The notes under the pieces are model-generated. The model did not search any database and had not been told where the DNA came from. It saw only the letters and a program-made list of their open reading frames with translations. This document shows, in pieces, positions 34,681 to 45,833 of a stretch of 64,000 nucleotides of DNA. The DNA lies in the NCBI GenBank assembly GCA_003290165.1, contig QNQO01000601.1, positions 248,001-312,000 of the forward strand, in the 5' to 3' direction. The position numbers and the translations under genes are program-made. The stretch's first letter is position 1. Every line of letters starts with the position of its first letter. This DNA is from Berberis thunbergii (Eukaryota > Streptophyta > Magnoliopsida > Ranunculales > Berberidaceae).

Positions 34681-34860
34681 TTTTAATTTGATTGAATGCT
34701 AAACTTCTTGCATACCCGCCAGTCGTTATTGTTGTTCTGTATTAATCTAGGTATTTGAACGCCCTTTGCCTTCACTGATTTGAAGGCTTCCTTCCAAAAC
34801 CTTGTAGCATACTCCGCACCATTGGCTATAATGGATTTTGAAACCTCACAAAAATAAATT
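34680..34860 (-). pseudogene. unidentified exon-like fragment
   Basis: The minus strand encodes ANGAEYATRFWKEAFKSVKA followed by KGVQIPRL without a stop. Composition looks protein-coding, but I do not recognise the family. It lies directly downstream of the YCF23-like exons in the same orientation, where the next YCF23 exon would be expected but is not found. Confidence 0.35.
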
Positions 34861-34903
34861 ATGAATTGATTTGCACAAGAAGGTTGTATATAGTAGTTTT
34901 AAC

Positions 34904-35164
34904 CTTCTCAATAAGACCAAGAACGCCAGATTTGGAAGGACTAGAACATTTTCCTCCGGTCTGTATAATGTCAGCCCCTTCCTGTTCAAGCAATTCTACT
35001 AGCTTGACCTGTTGTTAATTTAGATATAACATTTAAATCAAACGATTAGTAACAAGATGGAAATGCATTCTTCGTAGCGGCGATGATGAACTAACCTGAT
35101 CTGGGAGGCTTAGTGTGTGTGGCACAATAACAGAGAGTACAATAGAAGGTAGTATCCTCCTTGT
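34904..35164 (-). pseudogene. YCF23-like gene fragment, two exons
   Basis: Exon 35096-35164 encodes TRRILPSIVLSVIVPHTLSL, and exon 34904-35008 encodes VKLVELLEQEGADIIQTGGK then SGVLGLIEK. Both have GT/AG borders and are separated by an 87-bp intron. This is the central part of the plant nuclear-encoded YCF23-like (Ycf23/TIM-barrel) protein. One residue appears lost in the IIQT(E)GGK motif, and neither flanking exon is present, so it is a captured or leftover fragment rather than a gene. Confidence 0.8.
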
Positions 35165-35577
35165 CTAAAATAAATTTAGATAGAATGGTAACATATCGGG
35201 AAAAAAAAAATTTAAGAAGCTAAAACAACTTATAAATCAACAAATTAGAAGTTTCGTTTGAAATTGTTTCAACATAAGTTTTTGTATAGATAGATTTTAC
35301 AAAACTTTTGGAACTACAATAACTAAGAATTTGTATCTAATCACCAATATGGAAATGGAAAACATATCAGCTTACAACCATTTGTAAAATTGCCAGTAAT
35401 GGTGTGTGGTGGTGGTGGTTTGATTTTTGTGGGTGTGGGTCTAAATGTATGTTGACATGTAGGTAAGTGGAACATTTTATGGTGGTCGTGGTGACAGTTG
35501 AGGAAACCAAATTAATGAGAAGTGCAAGTGACCAACACTATTTTCCCATTCTTGCCATGCCTAATCCACCTACCTGA

Positions 35578-35700
35578 TCACCCCTTACTCATTGGCAATT
35601 CTGGTACCTGAGCTAAACTTTTGTTGAACTTGATTAGAACATTACGAAGCTCTTTCCAATGAACAGATCTTTCTGGCGTAAACCTTAGTCCCTCATAATG
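35578..35700 (-). pseudogene. unidentified exon-like fragment
   Basis: The minus strand encodes YEGLRFTPERSVHWKELRNV then LIKFNKSLAQVPELP, ending at a TAA (35578-35580). It looks like real coding sequence, but I do not recognise the family. It lies between the YCF23-like and glycosyltransferase fragments, in the same orientation. Confidence 0.35.
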
Positions 35701-35857
35701 CTGAAACAGAAGGACTATAGTCATGTTATACTCAAAAGTAATATCCACCAAGACAACGCCGATTCCCAGCATCATTTAAAGCCCGAATAACAAAACCAAT
35801 AGTTTACAAGACTAAAGATACAATCTCTTCATCAAAGAAGCCAAATTTACCTAGACT

Positions 35858-36190
35858 CGAACTTGTGAGCAGTCTGGGCATCCGGGGGGATGAGAACAAC
35901 ATGACCAGGCCATCTCTCATTCACCTTATACAGGGTGGCATAATCCTCCGCAATCACAAGCACCTTCTCCTGACGCCTCTGCCTCAAGATACTGATCAAC
36001 CAATTGCTCAAGAACCACAAGTATGGTTAGTTCACTGCATACACTATGACAGTACCGTTCTTGGCCACGAATGCGGCGCTTCAACCAAGGTGTAGTCCTT
36101 CCACGTGGCAAGATTGTTGGAAGAGTTGGATTGAAAGGAGAAGAGAATAGAGGATGTGCCGATCCAGGGGAAGAGGGGAGGACGAACAAA
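35858..36190 (-). pseudogene. RGXT/MGP4-like glycosyltransferase (GT77) fragment
   Basis: The minus strand encodes WKDYTLVEA, then after a frame change VAKNGTVIVYAV, a TAA, and WLISILRQRRQEKVLVIAED followed by YATLYKVNERWPGHVVLIPP and DAQTAHKF. This is the N-terminal part of the catalytic domain of plant rhamnogalacturonan-II xylosyltransferases (RGXT1/2, MGP4), Golgi enzymes of pectin synthesis. It ends at a donor-like gtaaat (about 35850); the rest of the enzyme, including the DxD-containing part, is absent. The frameshift and the stop make it non-functional. Confidence 0.75.
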
Positions 36191-36320
36191 TTAGAAGCGA
36201 AATTTTATCGATTGGCAGCCAAATTATTCTAACAATTTATGTTTGGTATCTATCACGTATTTGGCAATAAGGGTAGGCAATAATCCCGGTTCGTATCGGA
36301 TTGTATGGTCCCGACCCTCT

Positions 36321-36334
36321 TGGCTTTGATACCA
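36321..36334 (-). promoter_or_regulatory. viral primer-binding site
   Basis: The minus strand reads TGGTATCAAAGCCA, one base different from the initiator Met tRNA complement TGGTATCAGAGCC used by caulimovirids. The viral sequence ends here and the MITE sequence begins. Confidence 0.65.
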
Positions 36335-36477
36335 ATTTCTACCCAAGATTGTTAACAAAAGTAAGATAGATACAGATATGAAATGCAGAATTCAAAAGAA
36401 AGAAATGAATAAAACAAAACAATCTAATACAAGAATTCTCTAAACTATATTAGATATCGATACAGCCTCAAGCCAAT

Positions 36478-36696
36478 TTCTTGGTTTATACTTGAGGATT
36501 AATTGTAAGATCAAGCTAGATAGTTTATTGAATTATAAAAGATAGAAGACTAAAAGAAATATCTGATTTATTGAAATATACAAAATATAAAACAAAAGAT
36601 AGAAGCTTACATGATATAAGGCGTAAGGTTTTTCAAACTGAAAACTCACTTACCCAAAACTTGAAAACAACTTACTTAAATGGAGAGGTTCCAAAC
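36478..36696 (-). promoter_or_regulatory. viral promoter / R region, copy at the 3' side
   Basis: Second copy of the viral terminal region, with AATAAA on the minus strand (complement of 36567-36572). The TATA-like box is altered (complement cttaaatgg). Its presence at both ends means slightly more than one genome length was integrated. Confidence 0.65.
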
Positions 36697-36964
36697 GAAG
36701 ATAAGTCTCGCTGGAGGATAAGGTTGGTGGACAATTTGTCCTTTGTAAACATAATTAAGATAATGTGAATATTATTCGCATTTGACCGTCGGCAGGAATT
36801 GTTGAAGATGCTTCGACTGTAGCTACTTTTGTAGTGAGTGAACAGTGGCTTCACGTGGATGCCTTTGTAAAAGAGAGATGTTGTCGGGCTGTCGGGACCG
36901 AAAGTATCTTGTTTTATAGTGGTGTTGGCAGATACTGCCTTTGGTGATGCGGACAGTGGGTCCA

Positions 36965-38136
36965 TCAATCAAGTGAAGAGAATACGTCATAACAGTCATC
37001 CTCATTGAGTGGAACTGTTGGTTCATCGTCTTCATCTGAATCTTCTGAGCAAATATTTGACAATGTTTCAAAGAGTTGAGCTTTTGTAGGTTTTCTTTTA
37101 AGTTGTTGTCTTATATGTTGACGAAGAAGCTTAACATCTAAAAGAGGTTTAATGGGATTCACCTAAGGAGCAGGAGAATGATCTTTGCCTGAGAAGAAGT
37201 AGAGAACTCCTTCTTTTGTAACTCTGGAGTGGTCAAACTGTGCCCACCACTTGACTTTAAAACGGCTGCAGAACCACATGGGAGCATTCTTGGATTGATA
37301 AGGTTTTCTCAATGCTGAGCAGGTATAATCCCAGCATAAAATCCAGGATAAACCAAATCTGATGAAGAACCAAAGAGGTTGGTCCTTTTCTTGGAAAATC
37401 TTTAATCCTTCTTGAACAACAGGAGGAAGGATATCTTGGATCGGACCAAATGGCTCCACCAAATGTGTTGGAACCAGAGAGGAACAAATTTGTGTTTGAA
37501 CTTTTGGCAGAATAAAAAGAACCATGAATGGCCACAATTCTGCGATTGTATGTAGAAGGCTCTTGACCAAGCTAGTTTGTAGTTAAGATAATTGTATGTT
37601 TGGGGAACATAGTTCACTGAGAACTTCTTGTGGTAGTGAGGTAGCTGATGTCAGTCAGCTTCCGAGAGAACTTTGAGGATCTGACACTTGGAATGTGTGA
37701 TCCTTTCTTGGTGGTCTTTGTCATGATGGTGGGTGATGATCACAGAATCAGAATCTACGAGAATGAACTCATAGAACTCTTGTGATTTTGTACTGTTTGC
37801 TTCTTCAAACTGTTGTTGTTGAGGAAACAAATTTTTGGCGATGAGCTGGGGTTCTTTAACTAAAACATACATGGATGGCTCGATCATAGTGATATAATCA
37901 AGGCATGCTTTAAAAATTTATGGATTTGGTGCCGAAGTTTGCGGCTTTGTAAAACTGGTCATGGTGGAACCAGTTGCTTCTTCTTGGTTCAACAGAGTGA
38001 ACTTCTGTGAAAGGGAAAGAGCATAAGAAAGAGGGGTTTTATGCTATGAGGCAGAAGGTGCCATAGCATATTGAGATTTTGATTTGGGTTTGGAAAAATG
38101 AGGAGGGCGAGGGGAAGATGAGTTAGAAGAACTCAT
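36965..38136 (-). pseudogene. viral ORF2 region, function unknown
   Basis: An ATG at 38136 opens a serine-rich start. After stops and frame changes the region contains YNYLNYKLAWSRAF, GHSWFF, PFGPIQDILPP, FGLSWILCWDY and RFKVKWWAQFD, spread over two frames (37617-37402 and 37570-37163). The WxxAFxxQ..SHSWFF and F(K/R)VKWW motifs are shared with a second ORF of plant petuvirus/florendovirus-like pararetroviruses whose function is not known. The last part (37162-36965) is acidic. Confidence 0.6.
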
Positions 38137-38149
38137 CTTTGCAGGAACT

Positions 38150-38546
38150 ATCTTGTTAGAAAATCTGAAAGAGAGTTATCAGCTCCTTTTATAAACTTTA
38201 TTTCAAAATGAAAGGTTGAAAGAAGACCTTGCCATCTGGCAAAGATCTGTTTGGAAACGAGATTTAAAACATTTTTAGTTAAAATCTCGTTGGCAGATTG
38301 ACAATCAATTTGTAATAAAACTTTTGGTTTATTAAATTATCTTGAAATTTCATGATGCACAAGACAATTGATAAACCTCTTTCTTTACTGTGGAGTAATT
38401 GAATTGGACAGAATTCCAAATATCAGAATGGTATCGGACCAATTGAATTAAAGTAGAATCAGGAAGACGTTGTTTGAGAATACCATTGTATCCTAAATTG
38501 AAAGCATATGTTTCTACAATCTTGAAGGCTTCTGGATTGGAAATCC
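38150..38546 (-). pseudogene. viral RNase H region
   Basis: Remnants read as YSTVKKEVYQL and FQTDLCQMARSSFNLSF-like segments in shifted frames, where the family usually has an FARWQ..LSTF..E stretch followed by a short linker. There are several stops. This is the end of ORF1, just before the start of ORF2 at 38136. Confidence 0.6.
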
Positions 38547-40080
38547 CTAGACAAGGAAGATGTTCGACTCTGGACTTGACTTGACTTGACGGACAACCTG
38601 GGAATGGGCTTCAGTCCATGGGCCTGGGTTTTTCTTAAGCCTGGCAAACAGGGGTTTTAATAAAATTCGAAGGCCTTTGTAAAAGTTTGCAACATAGTTA
38701 AGAGATCCTAAAAATCGTTGTAACTGGTTTTTATCTTTTAACTCTTCTGAAAATTTGTTTGCAAAATCAATTGCCCTGGATATGAGAGTGAGAGTCCCAT
38801 GAAAAATCTTATGTCTAAGAAATCGGACATTGGTTTGAAAAAAATTGATTTTTGTAGGAGAAAGAACTAAACCACTGTCTTTGATAATTCTTTCAAATTG
38901 ATACAAATGTTTTCAGTGGGATGGAATTGATTATGAGAAAACAAGTATATCATCGATATACACGATTGTAAAGGTTGATAATGGGGAGAAAATATCATTC
39001 ATGATATTTTGAAACTCACTATGAGCATTCTTGAGGTCAAATAGCACATTCCATTCAAAATGACCAAATGGAACATTAAATGTTGTCTTGTAACGATCAA
39101 AGGGATGAATCTGAATTTGCCAAAATCCAAATTTGATATCAAACTTTGAGAATACATAGGTTGAGTGTAATATTTTAAGAAGATATCTCTTGTTAGGTAT
39201 AGGATACTTAATCCATTGCAAAGCCTGGTTTAAAGGCTTACAATTGATAACAAGGCGAGAACTTCCTCTTTCTAATTCAGTTGTTTTATTAACATAAAAA
39301 GCTGCACAACTCCAGGGAGATTTGGAATGTCGAATAAGTTTCTTTGAAAGCAAGACTTTGATTTCTTTTTTGCAATGTTCCATGAGCTCTGAATTCATTT
39401 GAATTGGTCGAGCTTTGGTTGGAATCATTGAATCTTTGAAAGAAGGTTCATAAGGAAGACGAACAACATGACGTTGGCGATTCCAAAAAGCATTAGGAAG
39501 TTCAGAACATAATTTCTTTGTCAAATATTCTTGGTATTGAACTATCTGAGTTTGGAGTTTGGGGTCTTGAACTTGCTGATCAATGCGTCTAAATGCAATG
39601 TCTGCTTTGAGGGATTGCAAATGTTGTTGTTTATGAAAAATGAAATTAAGAAAACAAGTATCATTTCTGATATTGTTAATTTCTATAATTTCAGGTTTGT
39701 AAAGAAAATGAAAATCTACATCTGTTCCAAGAATTTGGGTTTTGATGCCCGATGTTGTAATAGAAAACATATAAATTGCTGAAAAAAATGGTGTTCCTAG
39801 AATCATCTTCTGAACCATGTTTTGGACTAGCAAAAAATCTTGCTTGATACAAACTTTGTTTTGGCAAATATGAGCATTTGTTAATTTATATTGTATAGCC
39901 AACTTAGAATTGGTGGTTGTATACAATTTTGTTTTGTAAGTTCAAATATTTGGTAAATATTAATCCTTCTGCAACACAGTTAAGTTCAGCGCCTGAATCA
40001 ATAAGAGCTTTTCATGGGATAGTAATTTCTTTATTGATAACGAGGTTTACTTTGCAAAACTATCGTTGATGGGTAACTTT
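38547..40080 (-). pseudogene. viral protease and reverse transcriptase region
   Basis: The aspartic protease motif DSGAELNC lies at about 39975-40003, with a stop codon just before it. RT follows in a long frame (39926-38931) with RPIQMNSELMEHCKKEI, SRLVINCKPLN, FSKFDIKFGFWQI and the catalytic YIDDILVFS at its end. A frame change near 38930 leads to the thumb and connection part (38906-38547). The RT motifs look complete, but the frame is not continuous. Confidence 0.85.
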
Positions 40081-40639
40081 GTTGATTTCATTTAGAAAAA
40101 AAAGGAGTATTCTCTACCGGAGTTTCAGAAGAAGAAGGCATATCAGGTAAAAATGCTTTTTGTAATCCATTGATACGAATATAAAGGAGAGAATGATTTT
40201 TTTTTAAAATCATAATATCTTTTTTGATATGATTAACTTCTTTATGATTAAGTTGACAGGAATAGAAGAGGTGGATCTTCTAAATTTGTCAATAATCTGT
40301 TTGTGATCATAAAATGGATTTATGACCTCTGGGGTTGATTTTGTGGTTAAATTTGTTTTGATTTGTTGAAGATATTTTGTTTTAAGTTTAGGATTGTGAT
40401 CAACAAAATCTAAAAGAATACTGAATTTTTTTTGTTTTTGAAAGCATGTTGATACTTTGAAGGTTATGACAATGACATGCCTTTGTGCATTCACCATCAC
40501 TAACCTTTTTAGATTGATCAAAATCAGAAGAATAATTCAAATTGAAAATCTGAAGATCTTCGTCTGGATTTTCTTAATCAGAATTCATCAGAACTTGTAA
40601 AAACATGTTCTTGATATCTTCAGGAGCTTTGAGCTCTTA

Positions 40640-42480
40640 AATCTTTTGGGTTGTTCTACAATTTTTTACATAGTGACCAGGATGACCACATTTAAAGCAA
40701 ACGAGTTTTGACTGGGTATGGGCTGGATGCTTTTTGAATGGTTTGGTAAACTTGGGTTTATGTGTACCATGCTTCTTGGGCTGACTATAATATTGATTAT
40801 AGTCTTTGGGCTGGAGTTGTTTAGGTCCATAAGGTTTTTTGGACTTAAACTGTCTAACAGGATGGGACCTGTATTAGAGTTTTGATTGAAAAGGCTTTTG
40901 ATGAGGGAGCTTAAAATCATCATAGCCATATTGTTGACAGAAATCGCCAAGTTATCGGGGACCATTGATATTCTGTTTCTTTAATTGAGCTTTAAGTCTT
41001 AAATCATTACAAATATGCAAAACACATTTGTTAATGAAACTAATGATATCTCCAAAGGTAAGACGTTCATAAAGAATGTCTTATGGATAGATTTCTTGTA
41101 ATTTTTCTCTAACATTTTCAGCAAAGATTGGTGGAAGACCAAAAATGAACTTCCTCTTCCAAAAAGGGTTATTTGCATCAGATTGAAACATAACTTTTTT
41201 AAGGAAGATTTCTTTGTACCACCTAAAGTGGCTCAAAGTCGGACATTTATGGATCATCAGCAAATCTTTGGATTTGTTCTGAAATTCACTAAGATCTCCT
41301 ATAAAATGTTTGAGGATATAGAAAATTAGAGTATGAACTGAATCAAGGATCTCTGAACCTTATTATGTTTTTATAGGGTTACCTAATAAATCAACTTTTA
41401 TTGCATTAAAAATTGATTGTTGTTCACCGATTGTGAGGTAGTTATCCCACCATCATTTGAGTAGTCCAGAAAAGCCAGCAATGATAAGAGATGCAATTGT
41501 CCTATCATTATTGTCTTCGCTACGATGAGACGAAGCCATCATAACCATTTCCTGGGTTAACTCAATGATATTTTCTTCAGTTAGACCATCTATATTCCAA
41601 GTATAGAGGTTACCTGTAGAAAATGACCCATAGACCTGAAGAGATTTTTCTTCATATTGCATGTCAGGGAGTGATGGTTGTGGATAAAAATTTCTAGTTG
41701 TTGGAAGTGGATTTTGATTTTTCCCATAAGATTTAGCAAACTTAAGGGGATTGGCTTGATAAGGGATGTAGTTTAAACAATCCAATTCAACCATAGGATC
41801 AAAATAACTATCCGAATTTATTGCCTGGGAAGACAATGTATTGATTTGAAGATTTGATTTTAAATTGAGAGCAACCAATTTAAGATCAATTTCTTTGATT
41901 AATTGGTCCAGTGTGGTTAACACATTTTGTTCAACAGACGTAGGTGTGAAGTACGTTGCTGGTTTTGATACATTAAAGGCTTGGTTTTGAGCTAATTGGG
42001 AATGAACCAATTAATCTTGGTAGACTTGATCTTGAATCAATTTATCACCAATCTCATGAAGCAAGATATTGGTGTAATTATTCTGTTGAATAATTTTACC
42101 AAGACCTTTAAATGTATTATCAATCTGAGGATCTTTGAATGGTGACGCCAAAACATCACAGCCTAGAGTTGAAAATTTAATTTCTTCTAAAGGTGGCAAG
42201 ATGGATTCTTTGGCGACATTTGTTTCAGTTGTATGCCAGATTTTGAATTAGTTTTGATAACATTTATGTTAGGAAGATAATCAGAAAAATATCAATCTAA
42301 AAAGGGTAAATTTTCTTGCATTTCTTCACAACATGCATAAAACTGTTTTCCTAATTCAGTTCTTTGTTCTTCTATGGTTTGTGCATACAATTGTTCTCTT
42401 CTTTGACTATTGGAAGATTTTACAAAATCTTGTTTTATCCATTCCTTGTTTAGGATGAACTCTGTTTGTAAAACATTCAA
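40640..42480 (-). pseudogene. viral coat protein region with zinc knuckle
   Basis: Several broken frames lie between the movement protein and the protease. A CCHC zinc knuckle with C-x2-C-x4-H-x4-C spacing (CFKCGHPGHYVKNC) is at about 40658-40705, the expected C-terminal mark of a caulimovirid coat protein. Frames at 41453-42010 and 42011-42480 are assigned by position and by their Q/N/S-rich composition only. Confidence 0.65.
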
Positions 42481-43522
42481 TTAATGATGAGAAGGAGGAT
42501 GACCTTCCATCTCAGATTGAGTAGGAGACTCAGGATTGTAGATTGGTTGCGGGATCTGAGGAAATTGTGGATTATTTCTCAGACTAGCAAGATCTAAGTG
42601 GGGAATGACATCGGGAGGTGTCTGGGTCCTTGGGATTTGTGATGGTGCTGTTTTGAAAAAAGATGTTGATCTTCTTCCTGAGTCGGACAATTTTAAACTT
42701 GTATTTCTTGACTCAGAAAATTGTAATTCAACCGTTCCGTCTTCAAGAGTCAAAATTTGACTCAATCGACAAGTAACAGGTCTTCTAGGTTCAGTTGGAA
42801 CCTGCCAAGTGACTGGAATGGTGATTTGGTTCCAGTGGATTGCCTTTGGGACAATAACACTTGTTTTTTCTTTATTTGCCTGAAAAATGATGGTATATCC
42901 TTTTGCAGACTCCATCAATGCCTTAGGACTCAACTGAGTTTTCATGGCTTTGTATGTTATCTTGTAGATCAAAGCCAATGGTTTTGATCCAGGAAACATG
43001 TCATATCCAGAAGTATCTCGAGGATATGTGGATCCGTAAGAGATACTGAGAAATTGAGGTAACAATCAAAATAGATTGGACCCATTGCTAGGGTTGATTC
43101 TGCAATTCCTAAGAGCGAGTCATCGAACCTATTGTGCCGACAATCGCGAAGAGCGATTAAAGCACATGTGTCTAATCCTGTTCTGGTCAGGGGTTTAATC
43201 CCAATTTGAATCAATTCAATACGGATATATTTGTATTCATGACTTTGAAGGTATTTCAAAGTTTCATTTGAAAAAAGCTGTTTTGAATCCATAGATCCAT
43301 TAAAAGATATAGTTTGTTCAACCATATCAATCAGATATTCTGTTTTTTGTGGAAATAGAGATTTTGAAACATTGTAAATGTTTTTGTAGGGAATTTTTGG
43401 TATTGACCATTTTTGTAAATTCTTTTATACTTCTGAAATTCTACATTCCATTTGGTTTACACCATCTGGAATCTGTCTTGACCTAGAGATAGAACCTCGA
43501 GTAAATTTTGAAAGCAAAGACA
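42481..43522 (-). pseudogene. viral movement protein region (30K type)
   Basis: The region runs from an ATG at 43522 through a stop near 43430 to the core at 43325-42969 (YKYIRIELIQIGIKPLTR, then GPIYFDCYLNFSVSL). A frameshift near 43020 passes to 43065-42481, which contains GYDMFPGSKPLALIYKI. These are hallmarks of the caulimovirid 30K-type movement protein, which modifies plasmodesmata. It is disrupted. Confidence 0.75.
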
Positions 43523-43585
43523 TTTTCAAAATCTTAAAGGTGGTCAAACTATGCATTTGGAATTCTGGTATTTGAAATTTTGGTA

Positions 43586-43810
43586 TCAAGCCAATTTCTT
43601 GATTTACATTTGGGTATTAACTATAAGATCAAGATAGATAGTTTATAAGAATTATAAAAGATAGAAGACAAAAAAAATGATTTATTGAAATATACAAAAT
43701 ACAAAAGAAAAGATAGAAGCTTACATGATAAATAGCGTAAGATTTTTCAAACTGAAAACTCGCTTACCCAAAACTTGGAAACAACTTACTTAAATAGAGA
43801 GGTTCCAAAC
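43586..43810 (-). promoter_or_regulatory. viral promoter / R region, copy at the 5' side
   Basis: A TATTTAAG box (complement of 43789-43796) is followed about 110 bp downstream by AATAAA (complement of 43681-43686). This is the order of a caulimovirid promoter and polyadenylation signal around the terminal repeat. It matches 36478-36696 closely. Confidence 0.65.
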
Positions 43811-43926
43811 TCTCAATTTTTTCTGATCTTAGTCACGAATCGGTTCGAACTAGAACGGAACCGATTTCAACCATTTTACTCCCAAACCGTTCCGGTTCGT
43901 CCCGATACTGTAAATACCTTTCAAAC

Positions 43927-44141
43927 CGAATTGAGGGGGCTCCTGCGCAGGCCTCCCGGTCGTTGGATATCAGAATCCAACGGTTCAGATCATATGGGAG
44001 GAGAGAGGTTTTTGGCGGGAAATTTTTTTAAATAAAATTTGAATTTCAAATTCATATTATCTAAACCGTTGGATCATCCAATGATCGGGAGGCCCGCGCA
44101 GGAACTGCTCCTGCCCACTGTGCGCAGGAGGCCCCCTCAAT
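43927..44141. mobile_element. 215-bp MITE with inverted ends, Mutator-like
   Basis: The ends attgagggggctcctgcgca (left, from about 43930) and its near complement tgcgcaggaggccccctcaat (right) form terminal inverted repeats. A perfect 10-11 bp direct repeat cctttcaaacc flanks it (from 43917 and from 44142), within the 9-11 bp range of Mutator-type elements. It is nested in the hAT-like MITE. Confidence 0.75.
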
Positions 44142-45185
44142 CCTTTCAAACCCAACCCAAATTCAGTCCAAGCCCCGCACATTTCAAGCCCAACCCTCAC
44201 AAAACCTAAAAATCCACATCTCTCGCTCTTTCATCTCACTGCTCAATTCCTCCCCAAACCCTCACATTGCAGATCCCTCTCTACTGTAATCTCTAATCTC
44301 GACTCTCCATTTACATCTTCTTCACATACATAAACCCAACAAAAACTCTAAACCTCCCACAATTTTAACTTCCAAAATCACCAAACCCAAAAAATCCAAT
44401 CCAATCCACAAAACCTCTTCTCTCAATCCCGAGATCCCCAAGCCACCACATCTTTCAACCATTCCAACATCTTAGACCAAAATTTCTTCCAAATAGACGC
44501 CCTCCACCTTGCTCCCCCAGTCTGGGTAGAGGGTTTCGATGACAAGTAGTACCATCAGGCTTGATGGTCTAACCTGCTTCATGAGCGAGTACGGCGAGGA
44601 CATCATTCATGTCAGCACGTGTAATCAGGGTGAAGTTGTCATCCTTGCGCGAGCATCTGGCTAGTGATGGCCCAACGGTGCCGCTCTCCCCCTCTCCTCC
44701 TTTCATTTGCCTCCTGCATTGCCAGTGCCATCCACGACGGCGAATCTAGCAGCAAAGCCTTGTGGATGACGTTGCTGTTGTCGTTGAGAGGAGATACGAA
44801 GATCTTAAGTTCTGAACTGAAAAAAAAAAAAAAGTTTGAACCAGAATGGCATGGTCCCATCCTGGTTCAAACCAGTACGGGATCAAGCGAGTTTGTTAAG
44901 GAAAATTCGTTATCAAACCGTTCTAGTCCATTTCATTGGATTGGGACCGGAATCGGGATAAGCCCAATCTCGAACCAATCCAAACCGTGCCCACCCCTAC
45001 TTGATATTCCTTGAGATGCTCTCAAGACTAAGTTTTCAATCTTGGTTCTTCAATCACTTGAAGTATTTTTAATCATCAAAATGTGATCTATTTGAAAACA
45101 ACACTTCTATGACTAATTCTTGCGAGCCTGGGCCCAGCTGTCTGGGGGGTGAATATATATTTTTGCCCCCCCCCCTCTTTAAACA

Positions 45186-45833
45186 CCTTTTTTCAAAAAT
45201 TGGTTAAAGAGGCCTAGGAGTAGGCGCTAAAAGGTGGAAAATCGTCCAGATTAATGGCTGAGTGGGCGGGTTTGGACGGCCTAGGCGGTCTGGGCGATTT
45301 TTTTATTTTTTAATAAGGTTGGTTGTGTTCTTATTTTATTTTTCTTTCAACCTTTTTAAAATTAAACTATTTAATTATTTTTTATTCAGTATATGTCTAA
45401 ATGTAGCAAATGATGATTACTTAATGAAATTCTCAAAGGATTCGGTACCAATTTTACTAATGTAGATTTTATCAAACATAACTGAGGTGTCATTCATGCA
45501 ATTTGAAGAAAAATAAAAGAGTAGGTTTGGATATTTGTTCACAAATTCAATTTTATATAAAGTACACATCATGACCAACTTCAGTTATTTGAGTTTTAAT
45601 AAATTTTGTTCATGATTGTTCATTTTTCATGTTTTTAAATTTTGCATATGTATATTGGCATTAAATTGGATGTAATTGATAAAGTATTATGTTTAATTTT
45701 TGTAAATTATTAAAGTTATAATACAAAACTTAAGACCGTCTAGCCGCTGCCTAATTCCCTGGGTGCTAGGCACCTGCTCGCCGCCCGTTCAGCGCCTAGC
45801 AATTTTTAGAACACTGGTCAAGAGACGTTGACT
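45186..45833. mobile_element. probable hAT-type MITE with ggcgcctaggcg motifs
   Basis: The right end, read inward, is AGTGTTCTAAAAATTGCTAG followed by GCGC and gggcggcg. The left side has tcaaaaattggtt...cctaggagtaggcgc. These imperfect inverted ends resemble a common plant MITE that begins CAGTGTTCTAAAAA. The left border is uncertain. Confidence 0.4.

Larger units (their letters stand above)
36321..43810 (-). mobile_element. endogenous pararetrovirus (Caulimoviridae, florendovirus-like), decayed
   Basis: A 7.49-kb viral copy read right to left: promoter/R region (43586-43810), ORF1 with movement, coat, protease, RT and RNase H domains (about 43522-38150), ORF2 (about 38136-36965), and a second promoter/R copy (36478-36696) continuing to the PBS at 36321-36334. 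One long polyprotein ORF plus a short downstream ORF fits the florendovirus layout; the genus is an inference. Many stops and frameshifts occur, so it is an old, inactive copy. Its left edge falls at the PBS, where caulimovirid DNA has a discontinuity. Confidence 0.88.
36268..44999. mobile_element. hAT-like MITE split by a pararetrovirus
   Basis: The left end TAAGGGTAGGCA (36268) leads into cggttcgtatcgg-type sequence up to about 36320. After the virus the same kind of sequence resumes at 43811 (cggttcg, aaccgttccggttcg) and ends at 44999; the right end read inward is TAGGGGTGGGCA. These ends match the MITE at 17466-18255. Without the virus the element would be about 1.24 kb. The flanking octamers do not match, so its own target duplication is unproven. 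Confidence 0.6.

Noticed and set aside
43565..43586. A second viral PBS (tggtatcaagcc) at the right end
   Set aside because: It is on the wrong strand for the virus and matches only partly; the correctly oriented site is at 36321-36334.
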